Source: Azospirillum thiophilum
Lineage (GTDB): Bacteria; Pseudomonadota; Alphaproteobacteria; Azospirillales; Azospirillaceae
Reading direction: 5' to 3'
Assembly (NCBI RefSeq): GCF_001305595.1
Contig: NZ_CP012402.1
Location: forward strand, 1,290,910 to 1,354,909
DNA: 64,000 bases
The notes under the pieces were generated by a model. That model saw nothing but the letters and a program-made list of their open reading frames with translations. It had not been told where the DNA came from and searched no databases. The number at the start of each line of letters is the position of its first letter. Position 1 is the stretch's first letter. Below, piece after piece: positions 1 through 10,100 of the stretch. The position numbers and the translations under genes are program-made.

Positions 1-3000
1 ACAACCCGACCCCGATTCCCATCGACGCCATCGACCCGTTCTTCGACGGCCAGTTCGTCATGACGGTGGCGCTGCCGCCGGACGAGGACGGATCCGCCAC
101 CGCGACCTATTTCCCGATGCCGGGCGCGGTGACGATGACGGTGCCCGCCTATGGCGCCGACTATGCCGGCGTCTCCTACGCCTTCGGCGACTACAACGCG
201 ATCTCCTCGGCGGGGCTGGCGGAGCTGCGCGCCTATTTCAACGCGCTGGCCGTCCAGAGCGAGGAAAGCGGTGACACGGCCGCGATGGCGGCCCGCAACA
301 GCGGCGCCGACGACAGCACCTCCATGGCCGAGTGGATCCGCAGCGACTACATGCTGCTGATCGCCCGCCAGATGATCCAGGCGATGCGCGACGGTCTGCG
401 CGACTTCACCCACCCCATCGACGCCGCCACCACGCCCCAGGCGCTGGTCGAGTCCGTGAATACCACCGGCCAGCTGTTCGGGGATGCGGCGGTCAGCGTC
501 GCCGACCTGTTCACGGCCAACCCCTCCCACGCGCTGGCCGCCGGAAAGACGCTCGGCATCGGCACCATCCTGACGGCCCCCGTCCCGTCGCCCAGCTTCA
601 ACGATCTGGCCCTGGACTATGCCGCCGACGGCGTGACCGGCAGCAGCCTCGCCACCGCCAACGCGGCGGCGGCCGGCATCCTCACCGCCGGGGCCGTCAT
701 CTCCTGGCCCGGTCACGAGCCGGCCTCCTGCACCGTCGCCGCAGGCGACACGCTCTACGACGTCGCCGACGCCTTCGATGCCCTGCTCGCCGATCTGCTG
801 AGCGAGGCCGATGTGCTGGACCAGCCGGGGCTGCCGGCCTCCGGCGCGGCGCTGCTGGTGCCGCTGATCACCGCCTCGGCCCTGTCGGGGGACAGCTTCA
901 CCACCATCGCGCAGCGCGAGCCGTTCGCCGCCGGCGGCTTGACCCCGGCCGCCCTCGCGCTGGCCAATGCCGGCAGCCAGATCCTGCGGACGGGCGCCCA
1001 GGTCGCCTATCCCGACAAGGCGCCGGTCACGGTCGAGCCGCGCCAGGGGCTGGGCGACGTCGCCCACAGCCTGGGCGTCAGCCTGGACGACCTGCTGACC
1101 AAAAGCGGAGTGCTGACACAGCCGGACCTGCTGGCGACCGTGGCGGTGCTGGCACTGCCGGTCGTGGCCATCGCCACCGCCGACGGCGACACGCTGACCG
1201 ACATCGCCGCCCGCTACGGCACGACGGCGGCGGCGCTGGGCACCTTGCCCGCCAACCAGACCATTGCCGGCCTGTTCGCCGTCATCGACACCTCGGGCAC
1301 CGACATCGGGACGCTCGACCTGCCGCACCTGCCCCAATATCAGGTCGCCGCCCTGATCGACGAGGCGCAGCGGTCGCAGGCCATCGCCAATCTGTCCGGC
1401 ATGGCCTCGCGCTACTACCTGCAGGGGCTGCGGCTGCCGACCGACGGCATCACGCCGAACACCGCCGGCATGTGGGTGCGCGACATCGCCGGCACCCTCA
1501 CCCTGCCGCCCTTCGCCGGCCTGTTCGCCCTGACCGGCCAGCAGATTCCGCTGCCGGCCGCGATCACCGCGACGCCCTTCACGGTCGAGCTGACCCGCGC
1601 CGCCGGACCGGCCTGGCTGCATTTCGCCGATGCCGCCGGCACCATGGTCGACACCCTGTCGATCACGGTGGCCGCCGGTTCCGCCGATGCCGACCGGATC
1701 ACCAGCATCGCCGCCTGCCTCACCGCCCCGCTCGACATCCCGCTGCTGGCGCTGGGCACCGGAGCGGTGGCGCAGAGCACCGCCGCCACCTACCCGCTGT
1801 CCAGCATGACGGCATGGCTCAGCGCCGATCTGGTCGACCTGCCGAACGGCACCCCGGGCGACGGCAATCAGACGCTGCGGCTGTGGACGCTGCCCGACAG
1901 CCTGACCGCCCTGCCCGACCCGTCGACCCGTCGGATCGACCCCCGCTTCGCGATCATCCTCAGCCGCTACGACGAGGCGTCGGGATCGACGGTGGACGGG
2001 CCGGTGGGCGCCTATGGCTGGGCCTCGGCCATCGCCTTCACGGTGCGCAAGGTGCCGGCCATCGAGGGCAGCCCCGCCTCCGCCACCACCTACGAGGTGA
2101 TCGGCGCCGACGACGAGGGCATCGTCATCCTGGAACGCCTGCTCGACCAGTTGCAGAGCGACAATGGCGCCATCGCCAGCCTGCGGGTGGCGTTCGTCAT
2201 GGGCGGCGGGTTGCAGAGCGATGCGGACGCGGCGGTGACCATGGGGATTTCCCAGGCCAACCTGTCGACCCAGACCAACCCGCCGGCAAGCATGACGGCG
2301 CGCGCCCTGACCGCGACCGCCACCACCGGGCTCGGGCTCTTGAACACCAAGCTCGATTTCCTGCGCCTGCTGTGGGAGGCGAGCATCACGCGGTCGGGCG
2401 GCTTCTATCTCTATTATTACGACCAGACCGACGCCCGCGGCCTGCCCGACGACGCCTTCAACGACAAGGGCGAGGCGTCGCTGACGGCGATGGTGCTCTA
2501 TGCTGCCCCGGTGCAAGCGGCGCAGCAGAACCGGCTGACCGATTACATGAACGCCGTGGTGACCGGCGGCGGCTTCGACATCGGCAGCGCCTCGGTCAAC
2601 GCCAAGGCCGATCCCCAGACCGACCCGCCGCTCACCGTGACCGCCACCGCCGCCGACACACTGGCGGAACTGGCCTACGGCTATTTCGCCAATCTCGGCG
2701 ACCTGGCGGAGACCAACGCCGGGCTGGCGCTGACCGCGGGCACGGTGCTGACGGTGAGCGAGGGGCTCTACCAGCCGCCGCCGGGCACCCCCCAGTCGCT
2801 GGCCAGCATCGCCACGCGGTTCGGCACCAGCGTCGCCGCCCTCCAGGCGGCCAACGGCGGCACCCTGCCCGATCCGGCCGCCTTCCCGCTGGCGATCCGG
2901 CTGCCGACCCTGTCGCTGACGGCCGGAAGCTCGACGCACAGCGGCAGCCTGGAGGGCATCGCCGGGTGGTACGGCATGGATGTGGTGGCGCTCGCCAGCC

Positions 3001-6000
3001 ACAACCGTTCGGTGGCGGGCCTGTGGACCGGCCGGACGGTGGTCCTGCCCGAAGGTCCGGTCACGGTGACCGGCACCGTGGATGTCGGCACCGCCGCCCT
3101 GCTGGCCCTGCGCGAGGTGCCGCCCGAAGAAGCGGCCACCCCGGCCAACGGGACCGACACCGCCTGGGCGACGGCCTATCTGCTGAACGACGTCTCCCTG
3201 CTCGGCTGCCGGATCTACGGCAACGCCGATTTCACGGAAAGCCCCGTCAGCCTGCCCTTCGGCCCGACCTCGCCGGACGACGACACCGGCGGAGAGGAGG
3301 ACGGCAGCATGACCACCGCCGCCTTCGGCAAGGTCGCGGCACCGGAGGTGGCGACCGCCGGAGAGCCGGATTGGGAGTTCCGGCAGAACATCCCCTATTC
3401 CTCCTACGCCTGCACCGGCAGCGGCGACAGCCCCTATGACGGCGTCGGCGGCATCCTCCAGGTCACCTTCTCCTGGCAGGATCTCTACGGCAACCAGATC
3501 GACACCACCCTGTCGGAGGCATCCGCCGGCAGCCCGGGACCGTTCAACCAGCCGCCGGTCATCGTCGGCTACACCGACGCCCTGCTCGGCCTCGGCCAAT
3601 GGCCGACCCTGTCGTCGAACTGGCTGGTGGAAAGCGCCGAAGACGGCGGCGCCCGGATCACCCTGACGCTGTCCTTCGCGCAGGCCAGCTACGACGGCCT
3701 GCTGATGGCGGTGCCGCAGACGGCGACGACGGTGCTGGCCACCTTCACCCAAACCCTGGACCCCGCCAGTGCGGCCAGCGCCGCCAACTACAGCCTGACG
3801 GTCGCCGACGGTTCGGTCAGCCTGGAGCTGACGTCCGCGGTGCTTCAGCCCGGCGGCCTGTCGGTGCTGCTGACCCTTGCCTCGGCCTTCGCCGATGGCG
3901 ACGTCGCGACGCTGACCGTCAACGGCCTGACCACCGCCGCCGGGGACGGGGTGTCCGGCTGGGCCGGCTTCTCCTATCCCGATGCGGTGGAGGCGCGGGG
4001 ATCGGGCGTGCAGTCCAGCGCCGCCCAGGCCCAGCGGACCTACAGCAGCCTGCGCAGCCAGTTGAATGACCCCAACGGCATCAGCCTCGGGGTGTCGATG
4101 TCGCTGCTGGTGGATGAGGACGGCAGCCCGCTGGTCACGCCGCTGTCCGCGGACGAGGTGACGGCGCTGAAGACCTGGCTGTTCAATGGCACTGGAGGCA
4201 CCGGCGGCACCACCAGCATCCTGGCCTTTGTCACCGACCGCGCAGCCTTCGGGACCAGCGTCGCAGCGCCGCCGCCCGCCCGGGAAATCGCCCTGCCGGT
4301 CACGGCGTCCAGCGTCACCCAGGCGCAGATCGTCAAGCTGCAGCTGACCTTCACCGTCACCCGCACCGGCGGCAGCGTCTGGGGCGACCTCCAGAGCGTG
4401 GCGGGCATCCGCAGCGCCTCCACCATCGTCCCGCCCCTGACCAAGGGCGACACCAGCAGCAGCCTCGCCCTGTCGGCCTTTGCCGCCGCGATGGAAGAGG
4501 CGCTGTCCCAGCCGGGCAGCTTCCTGATCCGCGTGGCCACCGGCGCCGACCGGACCGCGTCGGTGAGCACCGCCGACAACAGCGTCTGGGCGGTGCGTGT
4601 GGGCGAGACGGCGGGACAGGCGATCTCCTATGCCCTGTCGTCGCCGCCGGACGATCCGGCGATCTTCGCTCCCAGGCCGGTGTCGAACCGGCTGGAGAGC
4701 CGGGCGGGCGTCCCGATCCACCGCTATTCCACCGGCCAGGGCCTGTCGCAGACCGGTGTTCCCACCGACTTCACCAACGTCGACATGGACAGCTGGACCG
4801 GCCAGCTGTTCGCGGCGGTGGATGCGGTGCTGACCCCGAAATTCCTGCCCGCCATCCAGATCCTCGACAAGCTCTCCCCCGGCGACCGGCTGGAGACACT
4901 GCTGGACTACAAGGACGATCTGGCCGCCATCACCAGCGAGCTGATGGAGCCGGTCTATGCCGATCAGGCCGGCGCCGACCCCGCGAACGTGCGTGAAGCC
5001 TTCTATCAGGAACTGCTCGCCCAGCTCTCCAACGCCTATACGGTCAAGGCCGCGCTCGGCTTCACCGCCGCTGTCTCCGGCGCCGTCACCGGGGACGAGG
5101 TTCCGCCCCGCCTCTACGGCGCGACGGCGGTCAATCCCCAGATGACCGCCGCCACCGTCGCCGAGGAATCGGCCCGCTCGGTCACGGTCTGGTTCAGCAC
5201 CGCCATGGCCGCCGACAAGGCCGGAGCGCCCGGCTCCTACACGCTGTCGGGCGGGCTGGTGGTCGTCGGGGCGGTCATCGCCTCCGATGGGCAGAGCGTG
5301 ACACTGACCCTGAACGGGGATGCCGAAGCCGGAACGACCACGGTCACCGTCGACGACGCAGTGACCGACACCCTGGGCTGGCCGATCCAGCCGCCGCTGA
5401 CGATGACGGTGACCTCCGGCGTCTCGACGCCGCTGGCCTCGACCCTGTCGCTGTCGGCGCCGAAGCTGTCGCTGGAAACAGCGGCGGCCCAGCCGCTGAC
5501 CGTCATGGTGTCGGCACCGGGCATCCTCCACGACGACAGCGGGGCCGTCGTCTCCGAGATCGAGCTGAACCTGCGCTATTACGGCAGCAGCATCGAACAC
5601 CAGATCGGCAGCCTGTCGGGCATCGAGAATTACGAGGCGTCGAGCTGGCTGAGCTTCGTCATCTCCCAGCCTTCCGGCCCGCTGACCGTCGATCTCGGCC
5701 GGTTCCCGGTCCCGATGGTCCTGCGCAGCTTCCCCACCACCCCCGACCTGCCGGCACAGACGGCGACGGGCACCCCGCAGGCCGATGCCGACGAGCTGTC
5801 CGAAATCCTGGTCTGGACGCTGGAAGCCACCTATTCGTTGCCCTACCACTATCCCCAGGACCGCGTCCACGCCACGGTTGAGTTCAACATCGCCTCACCG
5901 ATGATGGCCTTCGCCTCGTTCCTGGACGCCTTCAACGCCCTGGCCCAGTTCGTGACGGTGTTCCCCTCGGTCCAGGCCGACCTCGACAGCTGGCTGGCTG

Positions 6001-7031
6001 GCATCGACGCGTCGATCGATGCCGCCGATGCGGAGGGCAAGCTGCAGATCGACAACGCCGCGACGGCGCTCGACAGCATGTTGCAGATGGTCGGCGGCAT
6101 CGTCGAGGCATCGGGAGGAGGAGGCTCGTTCCGCGTCGCCAGCTCCGCGCCGGCGACCGGTGTCGGCGACCCGTCGCTCAGCTATTCCTTCACGGTGGCG
6201 GAATCGTCGGTCGATTACGGGCAGACGCGGGATGCCCTGCTGGTCAGCATCATCGGAGCGCCGCCGGACGGCATCGGCGTGCCGGCGATCCTGGTCGCAC
6301 CGGACAGCTATGAGGCGGTCCGGGTCGACGGCACGGCTGCGGACACCTACAGCTACGTCTACCGCCGGCTCGGCACCGGCAACGACTACCTGCCGGCCAG
6401 CGACGGCCAGTCCATCGCCGACCGGACGATCGAACTGCCCGGCATGAACATCCTCCAGCGCCAGGACGCCCAGACCAGCGTCTATCTGACCCGCAACGAG
6501 GAGCTGGTGGCCGGGCGGCCCTCGGCGTCCAGCTTCGTGTACACCACGCCGGACGTGACCTTCGCCAACCCGGTGCTGCCGAGCGTCGACTGGGCCCAGG
6601 CGATCGACATCGCGGCCATCGGCAGCAGCACCGGCCCGGTCAGCCGGACGCTGAGCGGTCAGCTCGCCAATCTGTTCACCGCCCTGCTGACCGGCGTCAC
6701 CCTGCCGACCCTGTCCATCCAGGTCCGGACCGTCTACAGCTATGCCAAGACCAGCTTCGCCACTGTCGATCTGCCGGTGTTCATGCAGGCACCGTTGTCG
6801 GTCACGATCTCCGGCACCGGCGAGGGCACGCTGGACGCCATGATCGAGGCCTGGGCGGGCGCCATATCCCTGTGGTTCGCCACCAACCTGCCGTCCGGCA
6901 CCGATGGCCGGCTCGCTTTCGACCTGAGGATCATGTCGGATCTGACACGGCAGACGATGCCGCTGGTGCATCTCGGCACCCTGACCCTGGATCTTGATTA
7001 TGTGCAGCCGTCCCTGCCGACAGCCGGGTGA
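1..7031 (+). CDS. Giant LysM-like / Ig-like repeat protein, 5' end missing
   Basis: The reading frame is open from the first bases of the window, so the gene starts upstream; the first Met codon inside is at 60. At least 2,340 residues are visible. LysM-like segments (a GDTL..IA..YG..L pattern followed by an N and a hydrophobic end) lie near 729-870, 1171-1290, 2640-2760, 2791-2930 and 2947-3060. Two segments near 3720-3950 and 5165-5410 look like SbsA/SwmB-type Ig-like domains (STAM or TQTLDPAS start, then SYTL or NYSL, then a V..LTL strand). No transmembrane segment or catalytic motif is evident; the N-terminus and any signal peptide are outside the window. LysM modules usually bind peptidoglycan or chitin, so a cell-envelope or secreted role is plausible, but I do not recognise the whole protein. 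It converges on the giant adhesin-like gene at 7188. Confidence 0.8.
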   Translation, partial: NPTPIPIDAIDPFFDGQFVMTVALPPDEDGSATATYFPMPGAVTMTVPAYGADYAGVSYAFGDYNAISSAGLAELRAYFNALAVQSEESGDTAAMAARNSGADDSTSMAEWIRSDYMLLIARQMIQAMRDGLRDFTHPIDAATTPQALVESVNTTGQLFGDAAVSVADLFTANPSHALAAGKTLGIGTILTAPVPSPSFNDLALDYAADGVTGSSLATANAAAAGILTAGAVISWPGHEPASCTVAAGDTLYDVADAFDALLADLLSEADVLDQPGLPASGAALLVPLITASALSGDSFTTIAQREPFAAGGLTPAALALANAGSQILRTGAQVAYPDKAPVTVEPRQGLGDVAHSLGVSLDDLLTKSGVLTQPDLLATVAVLALPVVAIATADGDTLTDIAARYGTTAAALGTLPANQTIAGLFAVIDTSGTDIGTLDLPHLPQYQVAALIDEAQRSQAIANLSGMASRYYLQGLRLPTDGITPNTAGMWVRDIAGTLTLPPFAGLFALTGQQIPLPAAITATPFTVELTRAAGPAWLHFADAAGTMVDTLSITVAAGSADADRITSIAACLTAPLDIPLLALGTGAVAQSTAATYPLSSMTAWLSADLVDLPNGTPGDGNQTLRLWTLPDSLTALPDPSTRRIDPRFAIILSRYDEASGSTVDGPVGAYGWASAIAFTVRKVPAIEGSPASATTYEVIGADDEGIVILERLLDQLQSDNGAIASLRVAFVMGGGLQSDADAAVTMGISQANLSTQTNPPASMTARALTATATTGLGLLNTKLDFLRLLWEASITRSGGFYLYYYDQTDARGLPDDAFNDKGEASLTAMVLYAAPVQAAQQNRLTDYMNAVVTGGGFDIGSASVNAKADPQTDPPLTVTATAADTLAELAYGYFANLGDLAETNAGLALTAGTVLTVSEGLYQPPPGTPQSLASIATRFGTSVAALQAANGGTLPDPAAFPLAIRLPTLSLTAGSSTHSGSLEGIAGWYGMDVVALASHNRSVAGLWTGRTVVLPEGPVTVTGTVDVGTAALLALREVPPEEAATPANGTDTAWATAYLLNDVSLLGCRIYGNADFTESPVSLPFGPTSPDDDTGGEEDGSMTTAAFGKVAAPEVATAGEPDWEFRQNIPYSSYACTGSGDSPYDGVGGILQVTFSWQDLYGNQIDTTLSEASAGSPGPFNQPPVIVGYTDALLGLGQWPTLSSNWLVESAEDGGARITLTLSFAQASYDGLLMAVPQTATTVLATFTQTLDPASAASAANYSLTVADGSVSLELTSAVLQPGGLSVLLTLASAFADGDVATLTVNGLTTAAGDGVSGWAGFSYPDAVEARGSGVQSSAAQAQRTYSSLRSQLNDPNGISLGVSMSLLVDEDGSPLVTPLSADEVTALKTWLFNGTGGTGGTTSILAFVTDRAAFGTSVAAPPPAREIALPVTASSVTQAQIVKLQLTFTVTRTGGSVWGDLQSVAGIRSASTIVPPLTKGDTSSSLALSAFAAAMEEALSQPGSFLIRVATGADRTASVSTADNSVWAVRVGETAGQAISYALSSPPDDPAIFAPRPVSNRLESRAGVPIHRYSTGQGLSQTGVPTDFTNVDMDSWTGQLFAAVDAVLTPKFLPAIQILDKLSPGDRLETLLDYKDDLAAITSELMEPVYADQAGADPANVREAFYQELLAQLSNAYTVKAALGFTAAVSGAVTGDEVPPRLYGATAVNPQMTAATVAEESARSVTVWFSTAMAADKAGAPGSYTLSGGLVVVGAVIASDGQSVTLTLNGDAEAGTTTVTVDDAVTDTLGWPIQPPLTMTVTSGVSTPLASTLSLSAPKLSLETAAAQPLTVMVSAPGILHDDSGAVVSEIELNLRYYGSSIEHQIGSLSGIENYEASSWLSFVISQPSGPLTVDLGRFPVPMVLRSFPTTPDLPAQTATGTPQADADELSEILVWTLEATYSLPYHYPQDRVHATVEFNIASPMMAFASFLDAFNALAQFVTVFPSVQADLDSWLAGIDASIDAADAEGKLQIDNAATALDSMLQMVGGIVEASGGGGSFRVASSAPATGVGDPSLSYSFTVAESSVDYGQTRDALLVSIIGAPPDGIGVPAILVAPDSYEAVRVDGTAADTYSYVYRRLGTGNDYLPASDGQSIADRTIELPGMNILQRQDAQTSVYLTRNEELVAGRPSASSFVYTTPDVTFANPVLPSVDWAQAIDIAAIGSSTGPVSRTLSGQLANLFTALLTGVTLPTLSIQVRTVYSYAKTSFATVDLPVFMQAPLSVTISGTGEGTLDAMIEAWAGAISLWFATNLPSGTDGRLAFDLRIMSDLTRQTMPLVHLGTLTLDLDYVQPSLPTAG

Positions 7032-7137
7032 CGGCTGCGGGCAGGTGGCGTCCCTGCGCGCCGGGAAACGCTCGGGCGCGAACTCCGGAGGGGGAGGCCG
7101 GCTTGCTGGACGGATTTGGCCGGTACGGTGGCCGGAA

Positions 7138-7159
7138 GCCGGCCCGTCGCCGGGCCGGC
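7138..7159. terminator. GC-rich hairpin between two convergent giant genes
   Basis: A perfect 9-bp stem (GCCGGCCCG / CGGGCCGGC) with a TCGC loop lies in the 156-bp gap between the stop codons at 7031 and 7188. It could end transcription from both sides. It is followed on the plus strand by a pyrimidine-rich tract rather than a clean T run, so intrinsic termination is plausible but not certain. Confidence 0.45.
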
Positions 7160-7187
7160 CCCTTCCCCTTTCCTGTCCTGGCCGGCG

Positions 7188-10100
7188 TCAGCTCAACCAG
7201 AGGCCGGTGTCGACCGCCCTGATGGTGCGGCCTTCGCGGTAGCCGAAATCCAGGAAGTGCGACAGCGGATCGATTCCGGCGATCGCAACGTCCGGGTTGT
7301 CCCTCAGATAAGCGGAGGTGTCCATCCAGGCGGACGGCGTGCGGCCCTCCTTCCAGCCGTAGATCTCGTAGTGCTCGTAGCCGTTGTCGAAGACACCGGC
7401 CTGCAAGGCCGCCGCGACGTCGGGGTTGCGCTCGAGATACCAGGCCTCGTCGAACAGCGCGTTCGGGTCGCGGCCCTCCTTGGCGCCGAAGGCCATGTAG
7501 TGCTGCAGCCCGCTGGCCAACTCGCCACGCGCCACCGCTGCGGCCACGTCCGGGTTCTGGGCGAGATAAAACCGCTCGTCCAGGGACACGACCCCCAGCC
7601 GCGGCTCGGCGAAGCCGTGGGTCTGGTAGTGTTGCAGGCCGCTGGCGAAATCTCCCCGGGCGACGGCCTGCGCCACGTCGGGGTTGGCGGCGAGGTAGGA
7701 GACTTCGCTGAACAACCCCATGCCGAATTTCGTGATCGGGGCATCCGGCGCGTCGACCAGTTCCACCCGGTCGTCGAAGCGCAGCAGCTCCACCCCCTGC
7801 AGGCTGTCGATACCGAGTACGCCGCTGGTCATGGTCAGCTCGGCATAGGCCCCGCGGGCAAGGACCACGTCGGCGAAGTTGGCCTCGATGCGGACGGCGT
7901 CGACGCCCTCATCGCCACGCAGCGTGTCGTTGCCCGTGCCACCCTGGAGCCGGTCATACCCCAGCCCGCCGAACACGAGGTCGTTGCCGGCGTCGCCGTA
8001 CAGCAGGTCGCGGCCTTCCCGGCTGCCGATCGTATCGTCTCCACCTCCGCCGCGCAGCGTGTCGTCGTCGACGCCCAGGATGATGGTCTGGTTGGCGCTG
8101 TCGCCGATCGCCACGTTGGAGCCGGCGCCGCCGCCCACCGTGACCGCGCCGGTGATGACGGCATAGTCCACGTTCTGAAGGTTCACCACCATGCCCGCCG
8201 GAAGACTGCGCGCGTCCAACAGCACGGCCGAGGCCTGGCCAGCCGGGGCCGTGCCGGTGATGGTGATCGGCGCGGTCGGCGACACACCCGAAGCCACCGT
8301 GGGCGTGACGCTGCGCAGCGTCACCGTGGTGGTGGACGGCAGCAACTGGGTGAGGCCGGCGTTGGGCACGGTCGAACTCGACGGCGCGTCGATGCCCAGC
8401 GTGCCGAGCTGGCTGGAGAAGGCGGCGCTCAACTCGCCCAGCGTCATGCCGGAGGTCACGCCGGTGGAGGTCATGCCCACGCCGACGGGCAGGCTGGCCT
8501 GCAGCACCGGATCGGCCGCGGTTCCAGCCAGCGGCACATCCGCCAGGCTGGTCTTGGTGTCCGTCTCGGTCCGGTTCTCCGTGACCGATGCGATCACCAC
8601 GGATTCCGTGGTTCGGCCCATGGTGTCGGTGCCGGTCGTCGTCGTCAGCGGCACGCCGTCAACCACCGTCGTCGGTGCCGGGGGCGGCGGGGGCGGCGGC
8701 GGCGGGGGCGACGGGGTGGCATTGACGATCGCCTGCCCGACGAGGCTGGCCATTTCGTTGCCCGCCTCGTCGGACAGGGCGCTGCCGGTCAGCGCGGGAT
8801 CGTAGCTGAAGGTCACGGTCTGTCCGTGCGACACGGCGGATTCGAGCGTCAGCGTCACCGTGTTGCTGCCCGTGCCGGCGGCGGCGAGGATGGCTCGGGC
8901 TGTGCCGTCGACCAGGACGCTCATGCCCGTGGTCTGATGGGGGGCGGCCGCGAGGCTCACCGCCTCGGCGAAGGTCAGGGTCAGCACGGCGCTGTTGACG
9001 GAGAGCGCCGCCAGGAGCGTAGGCGCCACCGTATCGACGGTCACGATGAGCGCGCTGGATGCGGAAGAGCTGTTGCCGGCGAGATCGACGGCCGTCGCGG
9101 TCAGCGTATGCGCCCCCTCGCCCAGCGAGGCCGGCGAGAGGCTCCAGGCGCCGGTCGACGAGTCGGCCGTGACCGTACCGAGAGCGAGGGCGCCCTCGTA
9201 CAGGACGATGGTGCTGCCCGCCTCCGCGGTGCCGGCAATCGCCGGCGTGGGGTCGTTGGTCAGCGTGTCGGGGTCATCGGCCAGGTGAAGGCCGGTCGGA
9301 GCCGCCGCCGCCGTGTCTATGGTGACGATCAGCCCGCCGGAGGCCGCCGAGGTGTTTCCCGCATCATCGAAAGCCTTGGCGGTGAGCGTGCGCATCGCGT
9401 CGGACAAGGACGCCGCCGCGACCGTCCAGAGCCCGCCGCCGCCGGCGACAGCCGTCCCCAAGGCGGTGTCGCCATCGTACAGCACGACCCTGTTCCCGGC
9501 CTCCGCCGTGCCGACGATGGTCGGGGTGGCGACGTTGGTCAGGTTGTCGGTGCTGCTGGCGCCGCTGTCGGTCGTCAGGTCGAGGGCACCGGGAGCCGCC
9601 GCGACGGTGTCGACGGTCACGACCAGCACGCTGGATGCCGCCGATGTGTTGCCGGCCGCGTCGACCGCCCTGACGGTAAGGCTGTGCGCCGCGTCGGACA
9701 GTGCCGAGGACGGGCTTACCGTCCACACGCCCCCGCCGCCGGCCGTGGCCGAGCCGACAAGGGTGCTGCCGTCATACAGCAGCACCGTGCTGCCGGCCTC
9801 CGCGGTGCCGGTGATCGGCGGCGTGGCGTCGTTCGTCAGGGTGTCGCTGTCGTCGGCCAGGTCGAGGCCGGTCGGTGCCGTAGGCGCCGTGGTGTCGATG
9901 CTGAAGACGAAGGGTGCCGACAGCGGCGATTCGACCCCGTCGGGATCAAGCGCCGTTGCGGTGAAGGTGTAGCTCGACCCGGTCAGGCTTCCGGCGGTGA
10001 TCGACCAGAGGCCGCTGCCGTCCGCTGTGCCGGTCCCGACGACGGTGATGTAGTCGTACAGCGTCACCACGCTGTTCGCCACCGCCGATCCAATGATGGT

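Noticed and set aside
332..3439. Long plus-strand open frame overlapping the first giant gene
   Set aside because: The Arg/His/Pro/Gly-rich translation is a frame shadow of the LysM-like gene, which has coherent domain patterns.
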